From the NCBI GenBank assembly GCA_019155185.1, contig CM032815.1, forward strand, positions 13,628,903 to 13,692,902: a stretch of 64,000 nucleotides of DNA, read 5' to 3'. This DNA is from Beaufortia kweichowensis (lineage: Eukaryota; Chordata; Actinopteri; Cypriniformes; Gastromyzontidae). A program made the translations under genes and the position numbers. This document shows, piece after piece, positions 21,627-32,667 of this stretch (position 1 is its first letter; each line of letters starts with the position of its first letter). The notes beneath the pieces are model-generated. The model saw only the letters and a list, made by a program, of their open reading frames with translations, made no database searches and was not told the DNA's origin.

Positions 21627-22318
21627 GGCTGCGTCCGAAATCGCGTACTACCATACTATATATTAGGCGAAAATCAGTACGCGAGGCGAGTAGTATGTCC
21701 GAATTCATAGTATTCGAAAAACACTCATTCATCACTCATCAAAACATTCGGTCTACTACTTCCGGCTAGATTTTGAAGTGTTCATTCGATGGACACTTTT
21801 CTATCCCATGAGCCCCGGGAGCTGAGTCAGCCAAAGAAGAAGAAGATGGAGGCTGCGTTATTTTAGAAAATGGCGGAAAGCGGCTATTTTTAAGTTCTAG
21901 TACCTCAGGAAAAACTTTGTGCTTGTGCTTTTATTGTGGTTGTTTAACATCGTCCAAATAACTCGTTTATTAAACTTTTAAACAACGTAAATCGATGGGA
22001 TATGTTTGTAAATTGGCTGTAAAATATGTTTAATTTTGAAGCGATTTAGCGTGCCTGTGGAAAACGCCGGTGGAAACGGCAAGATTGTTGGAAAACATCG
22101 CAGGTATCAGCGCAGTGTGGCGGGCTCTTTAAATGTTCGGGCTGCTGTGAGGAATGTATGTCACGTGATGCATAAAATGGCGGACGTAGAAATGCGTCCA
22201 ATTTCATTCATACTTCCCGTATTCATACTATATAGAACGTACTGGTTTGACGGTTGATAAGTAGGCTCTACTTCTAATTCAGTACGTACTGTCACAGTAC
22301 GCGATTTCGGACGCAGCC
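21627..22318. repeat. 692-bp MITE with inverted ends
   Basis: The ends GGCTGCGTCCGAAATCGCGT match inverted for at least 23 bp, with TCT on both sides as a 3-bp TSD. It has no coding capacity. It carries two AAAATGGCGG motifs. Confidence 0.85.
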
Positions 22319-23672
22319 TCTGTCTCGTATATAAATCTGTTGTCTATGCCCCCGGGGTTGCGTCTTGGTCGAAAGCCCGCCCCTTTGTTTCCTTTCACTG
22401 CTGTGCATCTCAGAGGTACGTCTCGTTAGCAATGTAGCTTCGTTATTGGATTTGACTGCTATTCAGTGATATTATGCGATCTTTACTTTAGTGTGACGTT
22501 GGTCCATAAGGCTCTGTGTGTGTGGTGTACTGCTTTAGTTTTAATGTGGTATATTTGCATGGGTGGTGGGAAGTTTGCTTTGTTACCTATCGTTATGCGT
22601 TCTAGCACTGTGTGTTTACAGGGTGCGCACCTGTGTGTCAGCATAATAGTCGAATCGGAGCGTCAGCTGTTAATTTACCAACTAAAGGAGCTACAATATG
22701 ACTTTGTTGTGAATGTGTGTGGTTGTGAGTGTCACGTCGTTTAAATACAAGGTGAGTAGTTTGTTTCTCTCTTGTAAACGCTGCCATGCTTCAAGTGTAG
22801 AAGGTAATAAACATTTATGTTTAGGGTCCGCCTTAAGGGCATTGCATCGCTCGCTCCATCTCTTTCTCTCTTTTTCCAACCGGGGTTCGGGGCCGCGCTG
22901 CTGCTTTGGGTCGTCAACATTCCAGTCCAGTGGCCAAGTGGGCTGGATATTTGTCTTCTTGTTTCCTTTTTGTGGTTATTATTTTCGTTTGTGTTGTATT
23001 TTCATGTGTATATTTGGGTTGTTTATTTTGAGTATTGTTTGAGTATTGTAAGTCTTCTTGGTGTTGTCTATATTTATTTGGTATATTGAGTTTGCTTGTT
23101 TGAGTATTGTAAGTCTTCTTGGTTTTGTCTATATTTGTTTAGTATATTGATTTTGATTGGTTATTCTGAGTATTGTTTGAGTATTGTAAGTTTTCTTGGG
23201 TTTGTCTATATTGGTTAGTATATTGATTTTGATTGCTTATCTGTTTGATGGTTTGATTTGCTTTTAAAGTGACTTTTCCTTTTTTTCTCTTGTGTTTTGC
23301 AGAAGCTGAGTGCTCCTTGGGAGCGGGCTGGTGCTTGGTTGCATTAGGCTTTACTTCAGTACGGGTGTACTGAAGTGTACAACTGTGTCAATCCGATGTT
23401 TGGGTGTTATTTGCAGTGATTTGTGTGGATGTGATCCTGAGTGGTGGGATTTCTTTTGTGCCTTGAGTACACCACCCTAGCCCGCTTCTTATGAAGGAAG
23501 CCCCAGCCAGCCCTGCATGGATTAATTCTTTGTTTATTTTCTTTTCTTCTATTTTGACCAAGACAGATTAAATGCTGATTTGCGTTTTTTAATTTTGTAA
23601 ACTCTTTTTAACCTTAATAAAAATAATTGTTTGACTGTAAACTCGCAGCCTCTTGCCTCTTCTAAGTGAAAC
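22319..23672 (+). other. Unrecognised part of the outer element
   Basis: It has a TATATAAAT box, a GTGAGTAG donor-like site near 22751, a TTTTGCAG acceptor-like site near 23301, three imperfect copies of a TTTGAGTATTGTAAGTCTTC repeat at 23030-23220, and AATAAAAATAA near 23618. No protein family is seen. Confidence 0.4.
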
Positions 23673-23749
23673 TGATAGGTCTATTTCTTACAACCTCTAT
23701 CAATAAAGAACAACAATCAGACCAAGACTGGTGTTTCAATACTCATGAG
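23673..23749 (-). repeat. 3' LTR of the retrovirus, detached end
   Basis: The 77 bp are identical in layout to the distal end of the 5' LTR (37638-37714) and supply exactly what the main part lacks. Confidence 0.9.
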
Positions 23750-23868
23750 AGTGTAGTGATCTTCACACGGGCACCAATTATGTAGTGATCCTCACACGTG
23801 GCACCAATTAATAGTACGCCTCACACAGGACACTAGAGGTGTTAGTGAGACTTGACCCCACACTTCAA

Positions 23869-23903
<35 letters not shown>

Positions 23904-24130
23904 CAGATGACCTCTCCCTCCTTTTAACTCGGGCACCAGCTGAGGAATTCCACCTCAACATTTGTTGGAATAAATCCAACATAAATCATAAATAATATGA
24001 TAAGAAAAATTAGTAAAGTGGAGGGAGTAAATCACCTGGGGTATCTGAAGGATTTTGTGAGATTCGTGCTAACTTGTAGAGCCTTTTACTGTATTATCAA
24101 CACAAGGAAGACACAATTGTAATAAAAGAG

Positions 24131-25020
24131 GATTTATTTACAAAAGACATACAAGAATAACTAACACACTACTAAATGATGCTAAAGAGCTAAAGGATAG
24201 TAAGGTTGAGTGTAAAGAATGAAGAGAATGCAGGTAACTAAGGTATAAACTGAAATGAACTGAAAGAGTACACTAATGCCAAGGTCTCTAGAAAGAGGTT
24301 TGGTAAGTGATATTTACGTTCACGTGAGCAGTCCGAGGGTGGCAACGTCTTCCAGTGGTGAGGCTGGGCCTTGTTGCAGTGGCGAAGGAGTCTGAATCCG
24401 TTCAACAGCCTTGAACACGAAGCGCTGTGGGATGCTAATCTCCTGGAGCACCAAAAGGGTCCTGGCGATCTGGAACACGCAGATGAGGCCCTGAAGCTGG
24501 TGCTGAAGGTCCTTGACGATCTGGAACACGCAGATGAAGGTACCTGGAAGTAAGGTTGCCCTCCTGGGCTTAACCTTGTTGCAGACGTTTGTGATTGCCT
24601 TTCTGGACAGCAGACTCTGAACGTGGTTTCTCTATTTCAGTCCTTGCGGGGAGACTCAGAACCCATGGTGTTGCTGTTATGCTTCCTAGCACAACAGCCA
24701 GAAAACTCAGAACGGGTGATCTGTTATGCTTTCTTCCTGGAAACTCAGAACGGGTGATCTGTTATGCTTCCTAGCACACAGGCTGGAAACTCAGAACGGT
24801 TGCGATCCGTCTGCGATCCGTCTGCAGTAGACAGCAGTTGTGCGTGAGTTCGGCTTAGTTCTGTTTACTTTGTTACTGCGCTGTGTTGAATATTGCCTAT
24901 CGTTGGTTAGGAATTGTCTTTTATTGATCTATAGCATTTCTAAAAGGGTAACTTTATTTTATTCGATCCTGCCCTGTGTGTATTCGTTAACCGTAGCATT
25001 TTAAACGATATTATGTATTA
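24131..25020. repeat. Interior of the LTR-type element with tandem repeats
   Basis: Two copies of GATCTGGAACACGCAGATGA lie at about 24460-24540. At 24650-24800 a unit of about 46 bp (core CTGGAAACTCAGAACGG, then ATGCTTCCTAGCACA) recurs and resumes at 25803 and 29416 on either side of later insertions. No gene is seen. Confidence 0.65.
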
Positions 25021-25800
25021 GGTGTAATCTTCAACGACCAGCTGTCCTTTACCGAACACATCTCAAGGATATCACGGTCTTGTAGATATGCACTTTACAA
25101 CATCAGGAAGATCAGGCCATATCTCACAGAGCACGCTGCCCAACTGCTTGTCCAAGCCATGGTAATCTCCAGACTGGACTATTGCAATGCTCTTCTGGCT
25201 GGTCTTCCTGCACGAACAATCAAACCACTGCAGATGATACAGAACGCTGCAGCAAGACTTTTCTTCCAGGAACCCAAAAGAGCACATGTCACGCCACTCC
25301 TCATCTCTCTCCATTGGCTACCGGTGGCGGCCCGCATTAAATTCAAATCATTAATGCTGACATTTAAAACCATCACAAACTCTGCACCCTCATACTTTAA
25401 CGCACTTCTACATACATACAACCCATCCAGAACCCTACAGCTCAACCAATGAGCGATCGACTGGTGGTACCATCACAGAAAGGCGCTAAATCTCTCTCTC
25501 GCTCTTTCTCCTTCTCTGTTCCCGGCTTGTGGAATAATCTCCCTAACACAATCCGGTCTGCCACATCCCTCACCTCCTTTAAAAAACTACTAAAATCGCA
25601 CCTTTTCCACGAACACCTAACAGCATAAAAAAAAACCTTTTCCTTCCTCTACAGGTATTTATCTAACACTGCATAACATTGTAAACTTAGGAAAGCACTT
25701 CTTTGTACTATTGCCGCTTTTGATGTATCGCTTCATTGTCTCCTAATATTTGTAAGTCGCTTTGGATAAAAGCGTCAGCTAAATGCCTAAATGTAAATGT
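25021..25800 (+). mobile_element. 5'-truncated L2/CR1-type LINE
   Basis: It encodes the RT C-terminal part (MVISRLDYCNALLAGLPART, ARIKFKSLMLTFKTITNSAP) with one frame break near 25450. It ends with the AAGTCGCTTTGGATAAAAGC tail and ATGTAA repeats. It is the same family as 15000-15540. Confidence 0.9.
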
Positions 25801-26226
25801 AGTCTGTTATGCTTCCTAGCACACTGTCATGGAACAGAAGGGACGGAGTCAGTGGATCAACAGAAAGGTATCTTTAATGAAACAGATAAGCAGAAGGGTA
25901 AACAAAAGGGTAAGTAAGTTAAACTAATACTGTCCTTTGGAGTGCAGATGAACTTGGGGTTGGAGTGCAGATGAACTTGGGGAACACAGAAGACGAGAAG
26001 ATGACGAAGGAAGAACACTGAAGACTTGACGAAGATAAATCCAATGGGAGACGATCGCTAACACAGGTAAGGGAGTCCGGGTAACAAAATACTAGACTGG
26101 ACACTGAACTGAACAAAACACACAGTATATAAAGAGTCCGGATTATTGCCGACAGGTGCTGGTGTTGATGGTGATGACGATGAACAACAGGTGTGCGGAG
26201 GTGCAGGGTGACATGGGAAGTGAAGT

Positions 26227-28951
26227 TTAAACACAAGATGACAGGTGATATCGTGACAGTACCCCCCCCCCGGTAGGCGCGTCCTCGCGCCACAAGATCC
26301 ACGGAGGGGGGAGAGGGAGGCTGGGTGGGTGGTCGAGGTCAGGATGCTCGGGGTCAGGATCAGGAGGCTCGGGGTCAGGGTCAGGAGGCTCGGGATCAGG
26401 GACAGGAGGCTCGGGCTCTGGCTCTAGAGGCTCGGGGTCTGGAGGCACGGGCTCTGGCTCTGGAGGCTCGGGTTCTGGAGGATCGGGCTCTGGAGGATCG
26501 GGTTCTGGATCGGGAGGCTCAGGGTCTGGAGGCACGGGCTCTGGAGGATCGGGCTCTGGAGGATCGGGCTCTGGAGGATCGGGCTCTGGATGCGGCCACT
26601 CTGGGGCTGTTTGTGGCGGCTGTGACCGCTCGGGTGCAGGCTGCGGCGGCTGTGACCGCTCGGGTGCAGGCTGCGGCGGCTCTGGTGACTCAGAGGCGCC
26701 GGGAACAGGGGACTCTGAAGCGCCGGGAGCAGGGGACTCTGAAGCGCCGGGAGCAGGGGACTCAGAAATTGGGGGTCCTGAATTGCCTATAGTTGCTACA
26801 TGCTGACTTTGGATCGATTGACTGCTAACGCGCTGACTGGAGAGGCCTCTAGCCGAAGACAAAAGCGTTGCATGTGTATGAGACTTGCTGGCAGGCGGAC
26901 TGGGAACACTAAGTTGCTGTGTGAAAACCGTTGGAGGTGAGATGGGTTTGGATGACTCAGATGAGCGTTCACTAGAATCTGACTGAGAAAGGGGCAAATA
27001 AACGCTGCACGCACTACCTTCTCCCTGAGAGGACCTCAACTGAGCTGCTGTACTCCTCTGAGGCCCACCCAGCGAAGCTGAAGAGTGCTGGCTACCTAAA
27101 CTTGGATTCTCTGTAGACTGACTAGAAACTAGTTGTGAAGAATTTAACCTGGAAGGAGATCCAGGAGCAAACTGTCTAAGGGTACCTTGAAGTGGGACAG
27201 GGCCACAGAAACAACTAGGGCCTCCTATAGTAGTGCTAGAAACACCCTGAGGACCTGCAACGTTGATGGGCTGGCTGGAAACGGGTTGGGATGTGATGGG
27301 TTTAGAACCTCCAAAAACACGTTTACTAGAGTCGCCTTGAGATTGGGCAAGGATACCACCACAAGCACCACTTCCTCCCTGGGGAGATGCAAACTGACTG
27401 GAAGGTCCCACTTGAGGTGACGCGGCAACAAGAGCAACCGGTCTAAATAAACCCTGATAGTTCCCTGAATGGGTAAAAACATCTTGAGACTTGGGACAAG
27501 GGAGATCCCCATAACTACTTCCTTTTTGCACCGGGACACTAGAAGTTGAGAACCTTGTCCTGGACTGACTTGGAGTGATGACTAAAGACAGTCTGGTGTC
27601 ACTCGAGGGCTGACTAAACTCTTTCACATGTGAAAAACTTGCTAGTACTAGCTTGCGAGTAGTCACTGAACTAAATGAAGGCAAGGCAGGGATCGCTTGA
27701 GATGGCATGGGGAAGTAATTAGAGGGGGCGACCATATGAGCGGAGTTTTGGGAATCTAAGACAGAGTCTGGGAATTCGGGGGAATCTATGACAGAGTCTG
27801 GGAATTCTGAGGAGTCTAGGAAACAGTCTGGGAACTTTGGGGCTTCTAAAACAGAAACTGGGAACTCTGGAAACTCTAGGACATAGTCTGGGAACTCGGG
27901 AAACTCTAGGGCGGAGTCTGGGAACTCGGGAAACTCTAGGGCGGAGTCTGGGAACTCGGGAAACTCTAGGGCGGAGTCTGGGAACTCGGGAAACTCTAGG
28001 GCGGAGTCTGGGAACTCGGGAAACTCTAGGGCGGAGTCTGGGAACTCCGGGGCGGCCCTCTTGGCCGGGACTGGACTCGAGGAACAGCCCTCTTGGCCGG
28101 GACTGGAGGCTCAGGGAACGCCCCTCTTGGCCGGGACTGGAGGCTCGGGAACGGCCCTCTTGGCCGGGACTGGAGGCTCGGGAACGGCCCTCTTGGCCGG
28201 GACTGGAGGCTCGGGAACGGCCCTCTTGGCCGGGACTGGAGGCTCGGGAACGGCCCTCTTGGCCGGGACTGGAGGCTCGGGAACGGCCCTCTTGGCCGGG
28301 ACTGGAGGCTCGGGAACGGCCCTCTTGGCCGGGACTGGAGGCTCGGGAACGGCCATCTTGGCCGGGACTGGAGGCTCGGGAACGGCCATCTTGGCCCGGG
28401 ACTGGAGGCTCGGGAACGGCCATCTTGGCCGGGACTGGAGGCTCGGGAACGGCCATCTTGGCCGCGTCAGAACCCTGGGGAGCGGCCATCTTGGCCGGGA
28501 CTTGACTCTCGGAAGCGGCCATCTTGACCGCGTCAGAACCCTGGGGAGCGGCCATCTTGGCCGCGTCAGAACCCTGGGGAGCGGCCATCTTGGCCGCGGC
28601 AGAACACTGGGAAGCGGCCATCTTGGCCGCGTCAGAACACTGGGGAGCGGCCATCTTGGCCGCGGCAAAACTCTCGGCGACGGTCACCTCGGCCGCGGCA
28701 GAACTCTCGGCGGCGGCCATCTCGACCAGACGGCGGAGGGGGTGGCACCCACAACTGGCCAACACCCAATCCATGCTATCCTCCACCGCACCAGAGAAGG
28801 GCGCTGGTTGGGCCATGGGACTCGCGACAACAACCGGAGAAGGAGTAGTGTTGACGGTAGTGCTCGGTGCGGTGGTAGCGGTGGTTGAAAGCTCCTGGAA
28901 AGCCCGACGAGCCGCCTCATACAGGTCCCGAAAGGCATCCGACTGACTCAT
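26227..28951 (-). CDS. Repeat-rich gag-like protein of the non-autonomous LTR element (frame broken twice)
   Basis: The Met at 28951 opens MSQSDAFRDLYEAARRAFQE. A short gypsy-gag-like segment (VVVASPMAQPAPFSGAVEDS) follows, and then an array of 11-residue repeats (AKMAAPQGSDA and AKMAVPEPPVP types), a 10-residue LEFPDSA-type array, a Ser/Gln-rich central part and a PEPDPPEP-rich C-terminus. An extra C near 28397 and an extra A near 28107 move the frame inside the 33-bp array. The second half is open from 27735 to 26227. No catalytic domain is present. Function is unknown; an RNA-binding or particle role would be inference from the gag-like start. Confidence 0.7.
27880..28690. repeat. Coding minisatellites: 30-bp and 33-bp arrays
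   Basis: A 30-bp unit (GGAACTCGGGAAACTCTAGG plus GCGGAGTCTG) repeats five to six times at 27880-28050. A 33-bp unit (GGAGGCTCGGGAACGGCC plus CTCTTGGCCGGGACT) repeats about nine to ten times to 28480. Variants with GCCATCTTGGCC run on to 28690. Confidence 0.9.
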
Positions 28952-29479
28952 TCTGCTGTGTAGGGGTCCAGTCTTCTGTCATGGAACAGAAGGGACGGAG
29001 TCAGTGGATCAACAAAAAGGTATCTTTAATGAAACAGATAAGCAGAAGGGTAAACAAAAGGGTAAGTAAGTTAAACTAATACTGTCCTTTGGAGTGCAGA
29101 TGAACTTGGGGTTGGAGTGCAGATGAACTTGGGGAACACAGAAGACGAGAAGATGACGAAGGAAGAACACTGAAGACTTGACGAAGATAAATCCAATGGG
29201 AGACGATCGCTAACACAGGTAAGGGAGTCCGGGTAACAAAATAGTAGACTGGACACTGAACTGAACAAAACACACAGTATATAAAGAGTCCGGATTATTG
29301 CCGACAGGTGCTGGTGTTGATGGTGATGACGATGAACAACAGGTGTGCGGAGGTGCAGGGTGACATGGGAAGTGAAGTTTAAACACAAGATGACAGGTGA
29401 TATCGTGACACACACAGGCTGGAAACTCAGAACGGGTGATCTGTTATGCTTCCTAGCACACAGGCTGGAAACTCAGAAC

Positions 29480-29930
29480 GGGAATTTGTGTTGAAAGGGT
29501 ACTTTTATCCCCTTTCAGATAAGGAGGAGATTGCATTTTGGCGCTTGTCCGTTGCAGGGCTGTGATTGGCTGTTGATGTCAGAGAGGGCTCACTCATCCT
29601 TTCGCTTGTGAAGTAAATGTGTTTGCATAGAGTAAAGCACAGCATTAAAACTGTGTCTTCACTGTTTTACCTATGGAATTATCACTTCCCAAACCACTTT
29701 CAAAATACCTTTGGCTTTGTCCTGAATACAAAGAGTATAAACATGACAAAAATATATTAAACTATCATGCATGAATTCATTCATATGTGAATAGCATTTG
29801 TAAAACTTCCGTATTTAACACAAATGACTATTACAAAGTATGTTCTCAGAGAGTACAGAATGAATATGTGATATGTCCAATATGTTTGTGTCCATTTTAT
29901 AAATTAAGGAATGTAGAGATGTGTCCTTTG
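29480..29930. other. Gene-free interior of the LTR-type element
   Basis: AT-rich sequence without coding signal or obvious repeat lies between the 46-bp repeats and the terminal part at 29930-30179. Confidence 0.4.
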
Positions 29931-30179
29931 TTTTAGCCAAAGCTGCATGCATGGTCGGTTAATTACCCGCCACATGTGGAGGTCCTGAGGAGTTTTATGG
30001 CCAGGCTGTCCTGGATCTTTGGGTGAGGGTTTTAGTTTGATGATAAGGCCCTATAGAGGGTGTCTGGCAGTTTCTCTGGTAGCCTTATCTGATGACACTG
30101 GTCCTTAGTTTACATTAAAGAGGGACCCTGCTTGTAAAGTTGGGACCTGAAATGCCTTCTGGAGTGCTGTTCACTACAC

Positions 30180-30545
30180 GAGGGAGAGAGCAGCTTTGAG
30201 ATCTTTCAGAAAGGTTCTCCATCACTCTCTCTCAGAGTCTCTTCTCCCTCGTAGCCTTTTTATTGCATAAAACCACTCCCATAAGACAACTCCCATTGAA
30301 GGACATGAAAGGATTCATGTGTGCAATAATACAGATAAGCATTATGAGTGTGTGGGCCTCTCAATGGCCTTGATTTTCTGTGATACATGATTAATACTTG
30401 TGGTATGTGAATATTAAAAAATCAAACGTAGCAGAAAAACAGAAACATATATCATTAGAAAAACACAAGATTAATACCTGTAAATCTTAAACTTAATAAA
30501 GACAGAATAAAAGGATAATATATTTTCTTGATTATATCTCCAACA
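30180..30545 (-). repeat. 3' LTR of the retrovirus, main part
   Basis: It starts TGTTGGAG just after the purine tract AACAGGAGGAAA and matches the 5' LTR until 30180, where foreign DNA begins. The missing 77 bp is at 23673-23749. Confidence 0.9.
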
Positions 30546-30654
30546 TTTCCTCCTGTTTATCATTTATTCTTTGTTTTTTATCAAAACTGTGCCTTTATCT
30601 GTTGATACTTTCAGTACAGCTCATCATAATTAAAGAATTTCATGAGAAACCTTG

Positions 30655-32520
30655 CTACTCTGCAACATCTTTACAATGCCCATTTGTAGCTTTCTTTCCA
30701 CCAGCCAGAGTCTCATACAATTCATCATCAGTTTGATTATTTACCATGTATACTCGTGTAAAAGTGGAGCTGATCATTTTTCTGACCATGGTAGTAATAT
30801 ATGGAATCACACATGTCATGCATAAACAAATCAGTAATAAAACAACGGCAATAGGTATAAACATTTTGAGGAGCACATGCCACCATGATCCTCCAAACAA
30901 CCACTGTAACAGTCTTTCCGTTGTCACTCGATCTTCCTCCATGACATCTCGCAATGCTGTAAGATTGGTTATGGCCTGCTCTATGATGTGTCCGTCCTTG
31001 TCATTTTCCGGGATAAAAGTACAACATGATGTTCCCACTACCGCACACACGCCTCCGAGCGAAGCAGCCAGTTGGTCCAGAACCATTCGGTCCTGCATCT
31101 CCATCATTCGCAGCGCAGTGAGTTCTTCTCTGATGCCTTTCAGCGCCGCTATGGTAGTGTTCACGAAACTTTCAAATCGATATGTCATAGTCTCCATACG
31201 TAGCATCAATTTGGCAACACCGACCCAGGGAAAAAGGGCCAAAGCTACCTTTTGTCCATCAGTCCATAGTTTGTGATCCGAAGGCACGTCCGTGCCCCAA
31301 ACAGAATCATGCTTCTTAAAGTTCTTCTCTCGTTTCCTTCGATGATGATGAGGTTTAGCTGAGATGACGTATGAATGATCTGAAAGTATCATAGGGGCAC
31401 ACCGTCCCTGCCATCCAGTAGGCAGGTTAGTATAGACGCAACAGCCCGCATACAGCCAGATGAAATTTGACTGAGGGGTGGTTCCCATATAGCGTCGGTA
31501 TGGTGAAATCTGGTGCACACTTTGCTCTTCCTTTGGCTTCAAACTTATTAAGATGACCAGTTGCATTTTGAGTGCATGGTGAATATATGGCTCCACAATT
31601 GTAACCTGGAACTTTTGCTACTTTGATAGTTTTAGTCAGGAGCGGTATAGAGTTCTCGTAACATGTGAAATTCGTTTTAGGAGACACGTGAACTGGACCA
31701 TAGGTCTTGCTGGTGGTGTTAATTTCTAAGGCCAGAAAATTCTTGAATGTTAAACTTGATGCATTCACAGTTAGTGGTAGTTTATTTCCCAGAGACGCAT
31801 TTGATAGGTTTACTCAAATGCTACTATCAATAAAGACAACAATCAGACCAAGACTGGTGTATAATACTTTCCTCAGGAGGAGAGCAGTCTCACTGATCCA
31901 AAGATCATCAGCTCTCTCTCGCCTTCCTCTCCTCTCCCAGCCTTTTATTGTGGTTAGTAACATCCATATAAGGAAATATAAACACATAGATCCTGAAGAA
32001 CTTTTGACCTCGATATACAGATCATGAGACACATGCTGAAGTGAGAAAGCAGAACATGTCTTAAATCATAGGCCACGCTAAGGGACCATTCATCGCTATA
32101 AAGAATAAAGGATAAATCATTGACAGAAATATTTATGCTATAGTACTTTTCCATACATTAACTTTTTCAAAAACAGATACCTAAATCTTAACAGCATTCA
32201 GCGGTGTCGGAGAGTATGCTGACACCAAACATTCTGGAAACAAGGTAGAAGGATCTTTCACAGGAACTGGCACCACATGTGGATTCATTGCTGGAGACGG
32301 GCATCTTTGAACACACATAACAGTTGCTGTAATTCCCGCTCTGAGCCAGGTACTTTCCATACCGATACCATAAATTTATGTCATATGTATTCTTGTTTTT
32401 CTCCTCGAAGATGGTTCTCCAGAAACTGTCTTTTTCCTTTTTCGATTTTCCGCTGTTCTCCTGCAGTCTTGTCATTCCTACCAGAGAAACGAATAGAGTC
32501 AGGGTGAAAAGGGTCCCCAT
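30655..32520 (-). pseudogene. Retroviral env remnant, split by a solo LTR
   Basis: A Met at 32520 opens a hydrophobic signal-peptide-like start, and surface-subunit sequence runs to about 32190. After the inserted LTR it resumes at 31795-31427, and the transmembrane subunit is at 30655-31596 in a different frame. A CX6CC motif near 31022-31048 marks a gamma-type envelope with a covalently linked transmembrane subunit. A hydrophobic membrane anchor follows near 30880-30790. Stops, the frame change and the insertion prevent a functional product. Confidence 0.85.
31802..32175 (-). repeat. Related solo LTR inside env
   Basis: On the minus strand it runs from TGTTTTTGAAAAAG to AAACCTATCA. Its distal part shares the block ACCAGTCTTGGTCTGATTGT with the surrounding provirus LTR, but the rest is diverged, so it is a sister family. 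No clear TSD was seen. Confidence 0.75.
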
Positions 32521-32667
32521 GGCGCCCCGGAAACGTCGACCGATCCCACATAGCCGCCTTCTCTGTTTCTTTGACTCCTAATAGAGTAGGGATCGTTGGT
32601 TTCTTCACTGGACGTTGAGACGAACAGTCACTAAAAGACTGCCCCCCTTTGTAGTCAGACTTCCCCA

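Larger units (their letters stand above)
25825..29410 (-). mobile_element. Gag-only LTR retrotransposon with coding minisatellites
   Basis: Two 434-bp LTRs (25825-26258 and 28977-29410), almost identical, are flanked by the exact TSD CACAC (25820-25824 and 29411-29415). A poly-purine tract (GGGGGGGGGGTAC on the minus strand) abuts the 3' LTR. The 2.7-kb interior has a single gag-derived, repeat-rich reading frame and no protease, RT or integrase. It must therefore have moved using another element's enzymes. Near-identical LTRs imply recent insertion, which makes it among the youngest events here. Confidence 0.9.
23750..30179 (-). mobile_element. LTR-type element inserted in the retroviral 3' LTR
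   Basis: Its two ends (29930-30179 and 23750-24130) are related to the start and end of the repeat at 59040-60763, read on the minus strand. The extreme ends form an inverted repeat TGTAGTGA...TCACTACA. The interior contains local tandem repeats, an L2 LINE and a complete gag-only element. A 37-bp duplication with TGATCYTCACACG lies at its left end. Family and TSD are unresolved. Confidence 0.6.

Noticed and set aside
23750..23830. Primer-binding site (GGCACC/GGCGCC next to LTR-like ends)
   Set aside because: TGGTGCC/TGGCGCC occurs near the end of this repeat, but the following bases match no tRNA 3' end I can recall well enough, and the element boundary is unclear.
26325..28946. Long open frames on the plus strand of the gag-only element (up to 275 codons)
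   Set aside because: Repeat units of 30 or 33 bp without stops keep several frames open at once. Only the minus-strand frame has the gag-like start, LTR-consistent orientation and homology to the second element.
30746..31276. Plus-strand 176-codon open frame across env
   Set aside because: It is the complement of the env transmembrane region and has no domain of its own.
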